This document shows, piece after piece, positions 1 to 11,267 of a stretch of DNA of 64,000 bases. The stretch comes from Diplonema papillatum. Lineage: Eukaryota > Euglenozoa > Diplonemea > Diplonemida > Diplonemidae. How positions within the stretch are numbered: the first letter of the stretch is position 1; each line of letters starts with the position of its first letter. Location of the stretch: the NCBI GenBank assembly GCA_030068145.1, contig JAPJBO010000037.1, forward strand, positions 490,451 through 554,450, given 5' to 3'. The translations under genes and the position numbers were made by a program. The notes under the pieces are model-generated. The model saw only the letters and a program-made list of their open reading frames with translations, did no database searches and was not told where the DNA came from.

Positions 1-1977
1 ACCCTCTTGTACGTCAGCGAGAGCGCGCAGCAGACGAGCTTCCACGTGACGAGCGCGACTGAGGTGGAGACCAAAGTCATGCTGCACGACTTGCGCCATG
101 CTCTGCGTGGCCAGCAACTTGCCATCGTGTGCAGAAGGAGGGAGGACATGCGGGGGTGTGCGCATGGAGTGGATGGAAGCGTCACCCGACACCTTCTGCA
201 AACGCCGGATAGTGGCATCACTGGATACCAGCAAGGAATGTTGAGGTCCATTATCGCAGGGGCAGTATCCACGACAGGCCGCACAGGGCAGAGAAGGCCC
301 TGCCCGTATTGTAACGACGAAGAGGGGGAAACGGTGGCGCACCTATGGTGGATGTGTGAGGCATGGAAGGATGTGCGGGAAGAGCACGGCATGGTCACCA
401 CAGACAGGACAACGTGGCCAACCTGCCTTAGCATGTGCGGAATAGCGCCTCTCTACAGGCATGGGGTCGATGCGGCTGCGCAGCCGATCCCCCTGGATCA
501 TGTACGAGCGTGTGCTTTCGTCGGAAACCTGCAGCGTTTCTTCCTTGCAGTACTGCGTGCTCGTCAAATACGCGACGACAGAGCACAAGAGACGTCACGC
601 CACCACCGCTTAGCCCAATATCCATGGGGATGGACGACACCGTGCCCGAGAAGGATATCCATGCCGACAATCGAAGTGGGGACGGTTTCGCAGCAATGGA
701 AGCAGACTGAGGCGCTCTGGAAGGCGCTACACTGGTGGATCGGCAAGTTGTGCTGGGCACATATCGGATCCGAACACACGGTGACGTTCTTAGAGCTAGC
801 CGTCGACTTTGAGCTCACGACGGGAGAACGGCTGCCGGACGTGTCGGATCGGCGAATCCAGCCACCCACAATGCGGAAGACCAAAACAACGACAGCCCGG
901 GAGATCCTCCCACCAAGCGAAGCGCAGTCGGGCTTGTGTCTGTACTTCGATGGCGGGTCGAGGCAAAACGGCACCGCGTTGGCTGTGGCAGGTGCTGGCG
1001 CGGTTGTATACGAAGATGGGAAGAAGATCGCGGAGGTCATCGTCCCCCTAGGCCGAACGACCAACAACGTGGCAGAGTTTAGCGCTCTGGTCGGGGGCTT
1101 GCACTTGCTCGGGGAGCAGCCCCCGAGCGTGCAAGGACCCGTAACGGTCCGAGGTGATTCGAAGGTAGTGATCAGCACGATGAAGAAGACAGCGCAGTGC
1201 AAGCCGATCCTGCGGCCGTACCTCCTGCAGGCGACGGCGTCCATGGGAGCCCTCGCGCCACGGTTCAATTTCAACCTGGAGCATGTCGCGCGTGACCGCA
1301 ACACCGACGCCGACGCGCTGAGCAACGCGGCGATGGACCAGGTGCAAGAGCAGACATCTGGAGAGGTGAGCACCGTCATGGCGCAGTACGAAGCGTACAG
1401 ACGGAGTGCGCTGGCAAAGGCCCGAACCCTGCACAGGCTAGCAAACACGGCCGCGCGGATTTACGGCACAGCCTGGCACCCTGGACGCGTTGCGAACGTG
1501 ACGAGCGCTACGGCCTTGGGCGGTGGGGTAATGCAGGGCGTATCGTGCCGAGCCGTGCTCTCACCGCAGACGGAGGCAGTGCTACGATCGATGAGCCGGG
1601 GCGCATCCGACACGGAAGGAACAACCCCGAATCCGTTTGTCAAGGCCCACGAAAGGTGGGCAGCAAGTATCCAACCCGAGCGATACTACGAGGCGACCTG
1701 GAAGGAAACAGCAGAGTGGAAAGGGAGAGGACGAGAAGACCCTCCCAGTCAACGATCTCACCCGCCAACGAGACGGAATGTCAATGCGGCCTTAAGATGT
1801 ACTAAGCATGACGCCCCGCGCTGCACCACATGTACGAGAAGGCGAATACCCCCGGACACCTGCTGTAGACAGCAACATGCAAATCACGAAGAAGGAAACC
1901 AATGCCAGTCGAGGCTGCATTTCCGTGTACGTCGCAACCACCGCCAGCGGCCGGCTGGTGCATCAGCAGTAACGTAG
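1..1977 (+). mobile_element. LINE fragment: zinc knuckle plus RNase H end of a non-LTR retrotransposon
   Basis: The open frame enters from the left edge and stops at 1975-1977, so only the C-terminal part of the LINE ORF2 is present. A Cys-rich knuckle of the RT-associated type (CPYC, then an H and a C in HLWWMC) lies near 301-350. An RNase H domain follows at about 940-1345 with the catalytic series visible: LYFDGGSRQNG, NNVAEFSAL, VRGDSKVV and the D of RNTDADALSNAA. The reverse transcriptase itself would lie left of the window. The domain order matches the minus-strand LINE at 59412-64000, but the two proteins differ enough to be separate families. The next gene begins with a splice acceptor at 2052-2053, only about 75 bases beyond the LINE stop, so the element probably sits in sense orientation at the 3' end of that gene's intron. 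Confidence 0.85.
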
Positions 1978-2053
1978 GTGCATTGCGCAACTGGGCTAGA
2001 CTCCGCTCAGGGGTTACCCATTACTGAGATTTCACACACACACACACACACAG

Positions 2054-2569
2054 AGGTTTGCTGCGAGTCATCAAGGAGCAAAAAGAGGAGTTCATCGCCC
2101 TGCAGCAGAAAACGAAGCCCCAGAGCAAGTGGGCTTCAAGGTGGGAACACACGGGGCACCGCGTGGTCGAGGTGTACAAGCACCTCGAGGCGCTGCAAGA
2201 CCAGCGCCTGGCCATCATTGTCTCGCTGATGAGCCTGCCGTCGCGGCCGCTGTTCCGGTGGACGGTCACCGACCAGGACATCGCCACCATGCTCTCCCGC
2301 CGGAAGCGCATCATCAAACGCGCGCAGCGGGCGTCGATCTCCGGGCTCAAGTACTCCGCCGGCAGGGCCCCGTCGTACCCGGGGCTCCACGCCGCGGCAG
2401 CGGAGCACGACGCAGCCGAGGTAGACGTGGACACAGACGACTACGACAGCCCGTTTGACAGCAGAGACGCGCCGCTCGACGACGATCCGCCGCCAGTGCG
2501 AAGCCCCCGAGGGGGGAAGGTCCTCCTGAAATCGGCACGGTCCGTCACCTTCGCCTCGCAGCGCTCCAG

Positions 2570-2602
<33 letters not shown>

Positions 2603-3311
2603 TGTCCACCCGGGGGGGCCCCAGGCCGCGCACGCGGCTTGCCCGGGGCTGCCGAAGCTGGTGTCCGCGGTGCCGGCGGCGCTGCAGAAGGACGGGCGGG
2701 GCGGCTGGTGGATCACGCCGATATCCAGCACGATCTCGGCCGCCCGGGAGCAGGTGCTGCAGCAGGGCGCCTCGAAGCCCGACTTCGCGCCCGCGCCGCC
2801 GCCGGCGGCGAACCCGACGGCCCCCGCCCGCACCCCCCGCCAGCGCAAGGGGAAGGGATCCCCCGAAAAGTCGCCCCCCCCTCCTCCTCCTCCTCCTCCT
2901 CCTCCTCCTCCACCTTCTTCATCCGTTGCGAAGAGCTTCACGACGACCAGGGATCCGGTCGCGGAGCTGCTCGGGCTGCAGTCGGTGCAGCCCGGGCACA
3001 GGCGGAGGCGCCGTCCGGTCGGAGGCGGGCGCGGTCGGCGGAATCGGGGAGGCGGCAGCCAAAGCGACGCCGCCGGCTCTATTTCTGCCGTGGCGGCGGC
3101 GCCGGGCGACCGGCACAGCGACAGTGGCGGAGGGTGCGACGCGTCGCCGCCGCCGTCGTCGTCGTCTCCGCTCTCGCCGCCGGCAGCCGACCCCCCGCAC
3201 GCAGCCACCGGCCCGTGGGACGACCCGAGCGACGTCCACCCGAGCCTCGTCATGGCACTGCGGAAGTTGAAGCCGAAGAAGCCCCCTCAGACCAACAGAA
3301 GTTGGAAGTGA
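2054..3311 (+). CDS. Terminal exon of an unrecognised gene with polyQ and polyP tracts
   Basis: The reading frame is open from an acceptor made of a CA dinucleotide run ending in CAG (2031-2053) to TGA at 3309-3311, about 418 residues. There is no early ATG, and an in-frame stop precedes the acceptor, so earlier exons must lie left of the window. The first 110 residues look folded and basic (KEQKEEFIALQQ, then RRKRIIKRAQRA) and may form helices. The rest is low complexity: an acidic stretch (DVDTDDYDSPFDSRDAPLDDD), nine consecutive Gln near 2576-2602, about fifteen consecutive Pro near 2877-2913, and Gly/Arg and Ser/Pro runs. I recognise no domain. GC at third positions is very high. A decayed copy of this exon lies at 3499-3775. 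Confidence 0.7.
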
Positions 3312-3498
3312 TGCAACGACTGCGGGGTACACCTAGGGGGCGAATTCCAGCTCATTGTTTTGCAGGTGTCTATCTGCGCGACTTGTAGCGGGCGGAAGAG
3401 CGAGCCAATTGCAGGTCTGTGATGCTCCTAAATGTCCTAGGCTGCAGTGAAAAAATATGATGGAACATGAACAGAAATTTATTCGGAGGTCAGCAGAC

Positions 3499-3775
3499 GT
3501 CTCTGCCGTGCTGGCGGCGTTGCAGAACGGGGCGGCTGGTGGATTACGCCGACCGCGGAAGAAGGAATTCCAAAGAATCGGCTCCTCCGCTGCCGTGAAG
3601 TGTGATGGCAACCTCAACCGCCCCCACCAGCTTCACGACGACCAGGGTTCCAGTCGCGCAGCTGCTCGGGCTGCAGTCTGTGCCAGCCCAGCACCGGCAG
3701 GCGCGGTCGGCGGAATTGGGGAGGGGCCAGCCAAATCGGCACCGACGGCTCTACTGCTACCAGGCAGCAGCAGCT
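3499..3775 (+). pseudogene. Decayed direct copy of the 3' part of the preceding exon
   Basis: Two blocks match the upstream exon in order. The block at 3499-3556 resembles 2661-2715 and still reads as VSAV-x-AALQ before shifting frame. The block at 3630-3775 resembles 2935-3095, including the motif TTCACGACGACCAGGG. About 146 bases of the parent between the blocks are missing here. The copy lies about 190 bases beyond the parent stop, has lost the reading frame and shows many point changes. It looks like an old partial tandem duplication. I estimate 75-85 per cent identity by eye. Confidence 0.75.
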
Positions 3776-4717
3776 GCTTAAGCTGAAGCTGCAGAAAGCG
3801 TCCGTCTGTTGAACCAGGAACAGTTCGAGTTTCAAAAAAGGCTAATCCAACCGGGTACTATGCAGAATCTGGAAACCCCGGACCACCGCCGTGTCCTGCT
3901 TCCCAGGCCGCAGAACGCCCTTGCCGTCTTTTGTTTTTACTTTGATGCATTCTTTTTGAACTTATGCTTCGCATGCGCGCGCAACTGATCCGCAGGGCGC
4001 CCGCCCGAGGTTAGTCGTAGTAGCTCGCGTGCAAAGGAGCCCGGGCACAAGAACCACATTGCTTCCCGCGATTCGATCCTTGAACCGTCACTTTGGCGCA
4101 ATGCCCCCCTCACCACCAATCGATGGTCTTTTCCGTGTTGCCGCGTTATGGCTCACCTGTCAGATCCAGGCTTTTTAGGATTTTTGTCGTCCGGCTGGTG
4201 ACGCTTGGGAGTCCGCTGCCCAGTTGGTCGTGGAAAACCCCTCAGAGAATCCGACAAGCGCCAGCCATTTTTTTGATTCCGTTCATTTTTACCCGACCTT
4301 TTCTTTTACATAAGCGCCAGCTTGGAAGGAAATGCTCGACAAAAGCTGCCAGACAAAGAACCGAAGGGATCCGTAGTGCTGTCCCTACCGAACCACGTGT
4401 TGAACGGACGTGAGGTCATGCGGGTGTACCCCTACACGACGAAAACACAACAGGGATAAAGTCCTGAGCAAGAAAACAACACGCGGTGGTGTAAGCGAAG
4501 AACAAATCAGATTGTGTTTGACTTAGTATTGTATTTGCTCGTCTACCTCTATATTTCATCCCTTCCATTCGGAGTCAAAGCAGCTACGTCGAGTATTTTT
4601 GCGATATCACAGCGTGCCACTGCCAAAGATAGGACGTTACTTCTCACCTCCCGATGGGCGTTTTCGTGCTCTGATTTTGTTGCTTGCGTTCATCCACGTA
4701 CGTCCGTCCCTCTCACG

Positions 4718-4748
<31 letters not shown>

Positions 4749-5305
4749 AGCATTTGACAGCTTTTGTTGTACGCATATGCAGGAAAGTTTAGCTCAGCTT
4801 CTTTGCTGAGTCGTCTGAGTGGAGCCTTCGCTGCTTTCCAGCTTGCGAAGCCCACCGGCGCTTGAAGAATTCGCAGGTCCCACCTTCCATTCTCTGTCTT
4901 CCCCTGCCGCCTGGTGCACCATCTTTCGAAAGCTCCATCGAGTGATGTGCAGTAATACCTCGACAACCGCCGACCACCTACACCTATCGGGGCACCTAGC
5001 TCAAAGTCTTCCAGGTTTGGCCCAAGGCAAAGCTAGTAGCTGTGGTCAAAGCGGTGGGCAAGATTCACGATCTTCGACGAGATCTTCGACAGTACGTTCC
5101 GACGCGAGGGTGTCCAGTGTAGGCGGACTCAGCATCTCCGTAGGGCTGCTCAAGGGACTGGCTGGGTACGAGCGTGCTGTGAGACAGAAATACTCCGAAG
5201 GAACCACCCTTGGGCGGGCGACTCTGACACAAAGCTGTTGTCGGGAAAGCAAAAGAGCAAAAGAGCAAAGCAAGGAGAAGAGCCAGAGTAGTTCTTTACG
5301 TCAAG
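3776..5305. other. Intergenic stretch, no gene seen
   Basis: Short frames only, none with a recognisable domain. A CT dinucleotide run lies at 4722-4749. The part from about 4800 to 5305 may be 5' leader or promoter of the small membrane-protein gene that starts at 5306, but I see no defined element. Confidence 0.5.
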
Positions 5306-6248
5306 ATGCGGGACACTTTCGTTCTCGTCGTTTTCCTGTCGATGGCCGCGCTGGTGGTCGCCTGCCCCTTCGAAGACTTAGTGCTGCCCGCGGGGATGGT
5401 CGCCTGGCAGGGAAACGGGAGCTGTACAGCAGGTTGGGATGCGGCCCCGGAGGATGTCTGCACGTTCCTGAACGCGAGTTGTAACGTATGATACCGGGTT
5501 TCTTTTAGTTTCAACACCCGCAGCGTTCGCTGTTTTTGTATCCGCTGTTTTTGCTGGTTCGGTACGAGTTTCTGGCAGTGTCAGCGCTGCTGAAACCACG
5601 CGTTTGTGCCCGCTGGTCTGGCAGCCTGTTGTGAGCTTGGACGGGTGCGTCTGTCGTGCGTAACATGTTATCACTAGCAACATCATAAGCAATGATAAAT
5701 GTAGTCCTCGGGCACCACCCACCGACTGCGAAACTCAACCAGTGGGGGACGAGAAGCTCGTCACTGCAAGCTTGTTGGCGCGGGTATCAATCATGCATGA
5801 GAGGCAGTGTTCTGTGCACCTCCCGGGAGAGGAGAGCGAGCTCTCAAGGGCAATGAAAGCTTTTGCCACAACCTTCACGCCAAAAGTTGTCATTTGCGCC
5901 CCCGAGGGTCTATTTTCGACACTGTGTGTTTGAATACGACTTTCTGTGGTGCTAAGTTCGATTGTGCTCCGTGGTTCCATCGTTTGGGGCGTGCCAATTT
6001 CTCCCGGCGATCTTCGACTACCCGTCTTGAAACACCCTCTGCAGGCGGTGGAGTGCCTACCGATGACGAACGGATTGGGATGGAATGACACGGCTCCGTG
6101 CCGATTGCCGTACGACGACGACGACGATGAAGTGGCGTATGGAGGCGTCGCGGTGATTTTGGTCGTGACGCCCATGCTGTCCGTCGTGTTTGCATTCCTT
6201 TTCATCCGCGTGCGGGAGAGACAGTTGGCCAACGCGGCCGCAGTATAG
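5306..6248 (+). CDS. Small three-exon type I membrane protein, function unknown
   Basis: I model exons 5306-5480, 5743-5927 and 6045-6248, which join in frame to 187 residues. The introns begin GTAACG and GTTTGA and end in CAACCAG and CTCTGCAG. The second donor is weak, so exon 2 is the least certain. Residues 1-20 (MRDTFVLVVFLSMAALVVAC) form a clear signal peptide. The ectodomain of about 130 residues has scattered cysteines (GNGSC, DVCTF, RQC, VICAP, VECLP, APCRL) and an acidic run of five Asp just before a single membrane segment (VAVILVVTPMLSVVFAFLFI). The tail is short and starts with RVRERQ. The product is likely to sit at the cell surface or in the secretory pathway. I know no family for it. 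Confidence 0.55.
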
Positions 6249-6526
6249 GTGGGGTCTGTCGATCCCCTCGCGGCTGCGAGTCACGTCACGCCGGAAGCAA
6301 CAACCGGGCGCTGGTTGCCTGCGCGGGAGCGAATGGGGTGCGAAAAATAGGCTGTGCCTGCTCGCAGTCCTTTGCATCATTGGCCGCAACGCAACCTCAC
6401 GTCGCGCGCCGGAAAGGAACCTGTCGTGTCCGTATCGCTTGAATACCGAGCGCGGGTATATCGACACCACGATACCTGTCTACCGTAGCAGACCAATTTG
6501 GTGTCGGTTTCTCTGCCCACCGGCCC

Positions 6527-6664
6527 GAGTCTGGACACAATGATTGTGACCAGACTCATCTTCCTCCACTGGTTGTGTGAAGGAAGATGAGTCTGGACAC
6601 AATGATTGTGACCAGACTCATCTTCCTCCACTGGTTGTATGAAGGAAGATGAGTCTGGACACGA
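6527..6664. repeat. 62-bp tandem repeat built of alternating palindromes
   Basis: Units start at 6527, 6589 and 6651 (the last is partial). Each unit holds a perfect 13-bp inverted repeat, GACTCATCTTCCT with AGGAAGATGAGTC, around a 15-base loop, and then a second inverted repeat in which GTCTGG pairs with CCAGAC around CACAAT/ATTGTG. The array could therefore fold into a chain of hairpins or a cruciform on either strand. The two full units are nearly identical, so the duplication is recent. Confidence 0.85.
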
Positions 6665-8189
6665 TGACTCTGTTGTGTAGACTGCTTTCGTCCGGATGAG
6701 CCGCCGTGCACTCAAGTGTAGCTAACCCAGCCTGCATAGAAGACCGATTCTATCAGTCCCTGCATCCGAGTCTACGCATGAAAGCATGCACAGAGTACAC
6801 CAAAAGGAGCTCCCAGCGAACTCCCATTCTACGAGGCAAAGTCTCGAAAGCCCCCTGTGAGACTCAGGGTTTCTTCTGAGTATTGCACAAAATAAAATGC
6901 AAGCAACGCAAAAGTCGCAAGATGTTCGCCTCGTCTGGAGAAAGTCAAGTTAGCTTGCATTTCTTTTATGGAAACACGACAAAAAGCGATTCTGAAAAAG
7001 TGGATTGCAAAGTGGACTTGGACCAACCTTGCCGCGAGTTGCCTCATCTTGGGAGCCTATTGGGGTCCATGAAGTAGAGCTGTCGCGTCAACACGTAGTA
7101 ACCAGCACCGTGACATCTCGCCTCTTCCTGGTGATGAATCAAAGTCGCACGAACTCCTGGCCCAAATTCTGTGACAAACCTCTTCCCTTTTCGAACCAGC
7201 CACTCTCTACCTGCCTCGCGGGAAACAGGAAGTGCACGCAAGTACTGGGTAGTAAAGAAATGCAAAACCTGATGAACACCCGCCAGAAAGCCATCGCACA
7301 GTGAACTCAAACAGCTCAAGAGACTTCCCCTGGGGGAAGTTCTTTTGAAAGAGTCACCCAATTTACTGTTTGCAATCCAATCCGCTTTTTCGGAATCCGT
7401 TTTGTCGTTAAATCTTTTACCAAAAATGTTGTGTATGTTGGAGTGAAAGACGAAGCTCGCCTTCTCCCAATGCACGATCGGTGCAGACCTCCCGGACCGA
7501 AACGGTCCGCAATCCAGTATCGTTTCCCCCGCAAGTTCTCGTCTCTTTTTGAGAGGCTCACGCGACAACACGCTCGCAAGAATGGGCTCGGGACCGAGAA
7601 CGTGAAAAGCGATCAGGCACTGCGCTCCATTAATACTGGACAGCTGGACAGAACTGGTGTGAAACCGGATTGAGCTGCTGTTTGGCAGCGCCTGACCGTT
7701 TCTTGCTCACGTTACCCCTTTACAGCCCCTCTCTGCTCACCTTGCGGTCATCGGTTTTGTACCAGCCGTGTGTGCTAGTGGCGGCCTCATATTCTACTTG
7801 CTTCAGCGCATTTAGTTGCCTCATCTGCTTTGGAAAAAAAAGAGGTCGTCATTGATTTAATTGGTTCAACCTCGGTTGATAGTCGTAACGGGTTTGCGGC
7901 AGAATTTTATGATTTACGGTAATTCGTCAAGTGCCGGGGAAGGGAACAAAACGGATAGTGCAACCCGCGTAAGAATCCAAAGCAATTCAGCAAAACCCTC
8001 TTTCCCGGTGCTGGTCTACCAGAGTGCTCCGCGCACTAGTTATGCTGTCAATCAAGCAAGGTTCTGGCGCACGCGAGCCCCACGCGGGGCCCTCCGTGAC
8101 GGGGCCGAGGCACGAACGAGAAACTTCTTCCGAAGGATCTCGGGTATCTCTGCCGCACCTACTAGTGGTAGGGAGCGTCACCTTTTCAA

Positions 8190-8239
8190 AGCCCCAGGCA
8201 GCGAGGATCCGTGATCTCGGATGCTCACTGCCTGGGGCT
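8190..8239. repeat. 12-bp perfect inverted repeat
   Basis: AGCCCCAGGCAG at 8190-8201 pairs perfectly with CTGCCTGGGGCT at 8228-8239 around a 26-base loop. No gene end lies close by, so I do not call it a terminator. Confidence 0.7.
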
Positions 8240-8696
8240 AAGACAGACCGCCTGACAGTCTCGCCGAACGCGTGGAAGCTCAACCCGTGGAAGCTTGGCT
8301 CTCGTTCCGCGGGGAAAGAGGAGCAGTTGCTGCCTTACCTGCCCAGATCCGAACGAAGCGGCCCCGGCTGGGTCCGGGTGCCCCGAGAGCCGGACAACCC
8401 CGGGGGGAGGGAAACTAAACGAAACGGCCGAGCCAACACTGAACAGTCTCGCACTGCCGGCATCCGCCGGTTCTTCCTGCAAGAAGATCGAGCAGGAAGA
8501 GACAGCAACAGAGTCCCGGGTCTCAGACAATGGTGTTGTATGGTTTAACCCCCCAAGCTCAAAGGAAACCGTGGTCCTCGGACTCTGGGGCAAGCTGCCT
8601 TGGACAAGTCAGAACCAGTTAGGGTAAAGTGCCGTCGCCGGTTCTCCGGTTGGCGTGTGTATCGAGGTTTACGAGAGCCGCGGGGGCACAGCCGCC

Positions 8697-8804
8697 CGAT
8701 GCACGAGCGCAAACAATCGTGTAAATTTGTTGCATTAGTGTGATTGTCAGGCCTCCGACTACCCTGAGCAACGCACTATACGATGCACGAGCGCAAACAA
8801 TCGT
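8697..8804. repeat. 24-bp direct repeats flanking a 60-bp insert
   Basis: Identical 24-base segments occupy 8697-8720 and 8781-8804 (core CACGAGCGCAAACAATCG). The 60 bases between them include an 18-base string, ATTTGTTGCATTAGTGTG, that recurs at 59232-59249 just beyond the 3' end of the minus-strand LINE ORF. The arrangement looks like a target-site duplication around a very short insertion. Confidence 0.7.
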
Positions 8805-9679
8805 TTTCACGACAATAATGAACATCTCCTTTGAGGGGAGAAGGTCGTGCGTGGTATGTATATACAAGGGCTTCTCTGAAAGATCTTGCCAGGAAGGGGG
8901 TGGACTCTTCGCAGCATATGTCCTTCTCAGGGGTGAAGACCGGAGACCCTGGAGTTGACGCACGAGAAGATCTGTGCACGGTAGTTGGCACCAAGGTGTT
9001 TGATCTTGTAAGGTACCATCGCTGCGGAGGTTCAGGCGCGATTCCCAGGCACTCATGCAGCTTCTGTTATGATCCTTGAGCGAGTAGACTGGATCTGGGA
9101 TGTCATGTCACCAAACCTTGTAGCACGAGTACGTTAAAAGCTGTGGGCACCCTTTCAGATGCGCACAGGACCTTCTTTAAAAGAATAACAAACAGAACCA
9201 CGCATCATCCTTCTCCCCAGCTGGGATCCAATGGTCCTCCTTACGTAATTCGTCATCCGTATTGTCCGGCTTCGTCTTTTTTGGTACGCGTTCCTCCGAT
9301 CTCTTCCTCACCACTTCTCTGTCGACGCGCGAGGGCACGTAAACTCGGCCAACCGAGTTTGCGTCAGAGCTCGACGAGAGCGTTCAACAAAGACAGGGCT
9401 TCCTACCCGGAATACTTTCGAAACAAGCATTTTTCTCGCTAGAATTGCCCGTTCCAACAATCTTGTCTCTCTTTTTTTTCCACAACAAAATGCCCTGCAG
9501 TGTATGAATCAGGAATGTTCCAGATCCGGTCAGGACGGGCGAAGATTTCGGTGCCCGCGCAAGGTGCTGCTGGCAGGCCCAGGTCGAAAGATTCGGGTTC
9601 AAAAAACAAGCCGATGGGGTAAAAGTGAAGTTCCGCCGTGGAGCCCAACGAAAATTGATTTTCCCCAGGTGAAGAGCAG

Positions 9680-10471
9680 TTAAACTTTTGCACTATTCAC
9701 CCGTGAAGACTGCCTCCCATTGACGGCCATCCGGAAAAGGAAGTTCTCTTTCTTCACCGGACCTGACCAGATCCTCAGAAGTCCGGTCAACCGGAGTTCA
9801 ACCCTCTTCAATCCCTTGAGTACCTGCCTCGTACGAAGTAGTCGAGGAGGCCGCCAGGTGCAAATCAGAAAATGAAGGAGACATGCTGTTGGCCCGAACA
9901 AGAAAGAATTAAATCTCGGTGTCATTTCGTCGAGCCCGTGATTGTCACATTTTTGGGGAGCACCGGCTTGAACTCCAGTTCCTGAGGTATCGATAAGCTG
10001 GCCCACCCCCTGTCCCCTGACCGCATCGAATTGCCTACTGTCTATCACAGTGTACCACTGTAAACCAGGGTCTATCCGGAGATGGACCGACTCAGGCGTG
10101 TAGGCATGAATGAGGTCACAATGGCCGGAGCGAAACCGTAGACAGCCAACCGAACCGTTCGCTGCTCTCTCCAGCAGCGCGGCCCCCGCCCGCTCTTGCC
10201 CCGTGGCTAACCCAAGGGCCAAGCCCTTGATGAACATATGCACACGCGGGAGCCCACAATTTAGGAAGAAACAGCGTGGGCAAGAGCAAAAGACGGGCGA
10301 GGGCCGCACAGTGGACAGACTGGCTGAGAAGTGAATTGAGCTGACTCCCTGCCAGAAGTATCTTTCTTCAAGAACTGCAGCATGGACACCCAGGAATCTT
10401 CTTATACAAACAAAGGTAGGTGTATACCAATAAATACTGCCACACCAATCTATTTGTATGGGTTTTCCCAT
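9680..10471 (-). CDS. Possible orphan ORF, unsupported by homology
   Basis: A minus-strand frame is open for 345 codons (10717 to 9680). From its first ATG at 10471 it would encode 263 residues starting MGKPIQIDWCGSIYW. That length is more than I expect by chance at this base composition, but I see no domain, no splice or leader context, and the frame runs through a repeat family (10017-10085) and over a short inverted repeat. It may be a chance open frame or a remnant of an unrecognised element. Confidence 0.2.
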   Translation of the reverse strand: MGKPIQIDWCGSIYWYTPTFVCIRRFLGVHAAVLEERYFWQGVSSIHFSASLSTVRPSPVFCSCPRCFFLNCGLPRVHMFIKGLALGLATGQERAGAALLERAANGSVGCLRFRSGHCDLIHAYTPESVHLRIDPGLQWYTVIDSRQFDAVRGQGVGQLIDTSGTGVQAGAPQKCDNHGLDEMTPRFNSFLFGPTACLLHFLICTWRPPRLLRTRQVLKGLKRVELRLTGLLRIWSGPVKKENFLFRMAVNGRQSSRVNSAKV

Positions 10472-11060
10472 TGGAGCCGGGTTGGTTAAAAACTGTACCA
10501 ATAAATGTATACACCTGCCACCTGACAGCTCGTCCCTCGGGATCAGCGGCAAGAAAGGAGACGGTGCATTTTCTGGGACACGTAGCAACCTCTTTCGCAA
10601 CCGTGGGGGACTACAGGCTGGTGTGAAATGTCTGGAAACCCCACACGATGCGAGGTCGAGAAGCAGCTGGAAGAGATTGGTAGAGGCTGCGTTCACGCCT
10701 GCCGAACCTAGCTTCAACCCTGCCGTAAACGAGTTACATACAAAAAAAAGGGGGAAAAGAAGAAAAAACTAAGGTCTTCCGCTTTTCACTTTTCTTTGGT
10801 CTGCCACTATGTGTTCAGGCGCAGATCTGTGTGTCCTGCAAAACTGTCGTAATGGAAGTCCACAGTCGCCAACATTGTCCCAAGGTTCTCATCCTGGAGT
10901 AACTGAGCCGGTTCATATCTATCTCCCGGAACTGCTTAGAGTTGCCTGCTGCTGTTTATCACAGTGAATCACGGTCCACCACTGTCTATCAGGTCCATCC
11001 ATATCCCCTCGAGCGGCATAGTATTGCCTGAAGCTGTATTCTTCGGTTTATCACGGTGCT
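10017..11060 (+). repeat. Decayed repeat family, three copies
   Basis: Related segments at about 10017-10085, 10935-11000 and 11010-11060 share an order of short motifs: ATTGCCT or GTTGCCT, then a stretch ending TATCACAGTG or TATCACGGTG, then (in the first two) a CCACTGT and GTCTATC block. Identity is moderate and the copies are unequally spaced, so this is an old family or an eroded local duplication. Confidence 0.55.
10418..10516. repeat. Short inverted repeat with shared inner motif
   Basis: AGGTGTATAC at 10418-10427 is the perfect reverse complement of GTATACACCT at 10507-10516. Inside the arms the string ACCAATAAAT also occurs twice in direct orientation. The size (99 bases) and structure are like a very small MITE, but I see no clear target duplication. 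Confidence 0.45.
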
Positions 11061-11267
11061 GGTACTTCCGGTGAGGACAAAGTGCGAACCCCATTCTCAA
11101 GAGCGAAGACGAAGAAGCGACGATCAACCTCGGAAACTCCATTAGACAACACGGTCATCGCCCAAGCGCTGTAAGCAACTATCGACGCGCAACCGATGAA
11201 CCTGGACGAGCAATCCAAAGTACAAACCTTTTTCAAACGCTTGCGCCCGCCACTAAATCCAGATTCA

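Larger units (their letters stand above)
6665..9679. other. Intergenic stretch with small repeats, no gene seen
   Basis: No frame here shows a domain, signal peptide or biased codon use. The region holds a 12-bp hairpin (8190-8239), a pair of short repeats around CGTGGAAGCT (8270-8295) and a 24-bp direct-repeat pair (8697-8804). Confidence 0.5.

Noticed and set aside
564-1448. 294-codon minus-strand frame
   Set aside because: Antisense shadow of the LINE RNase H region.
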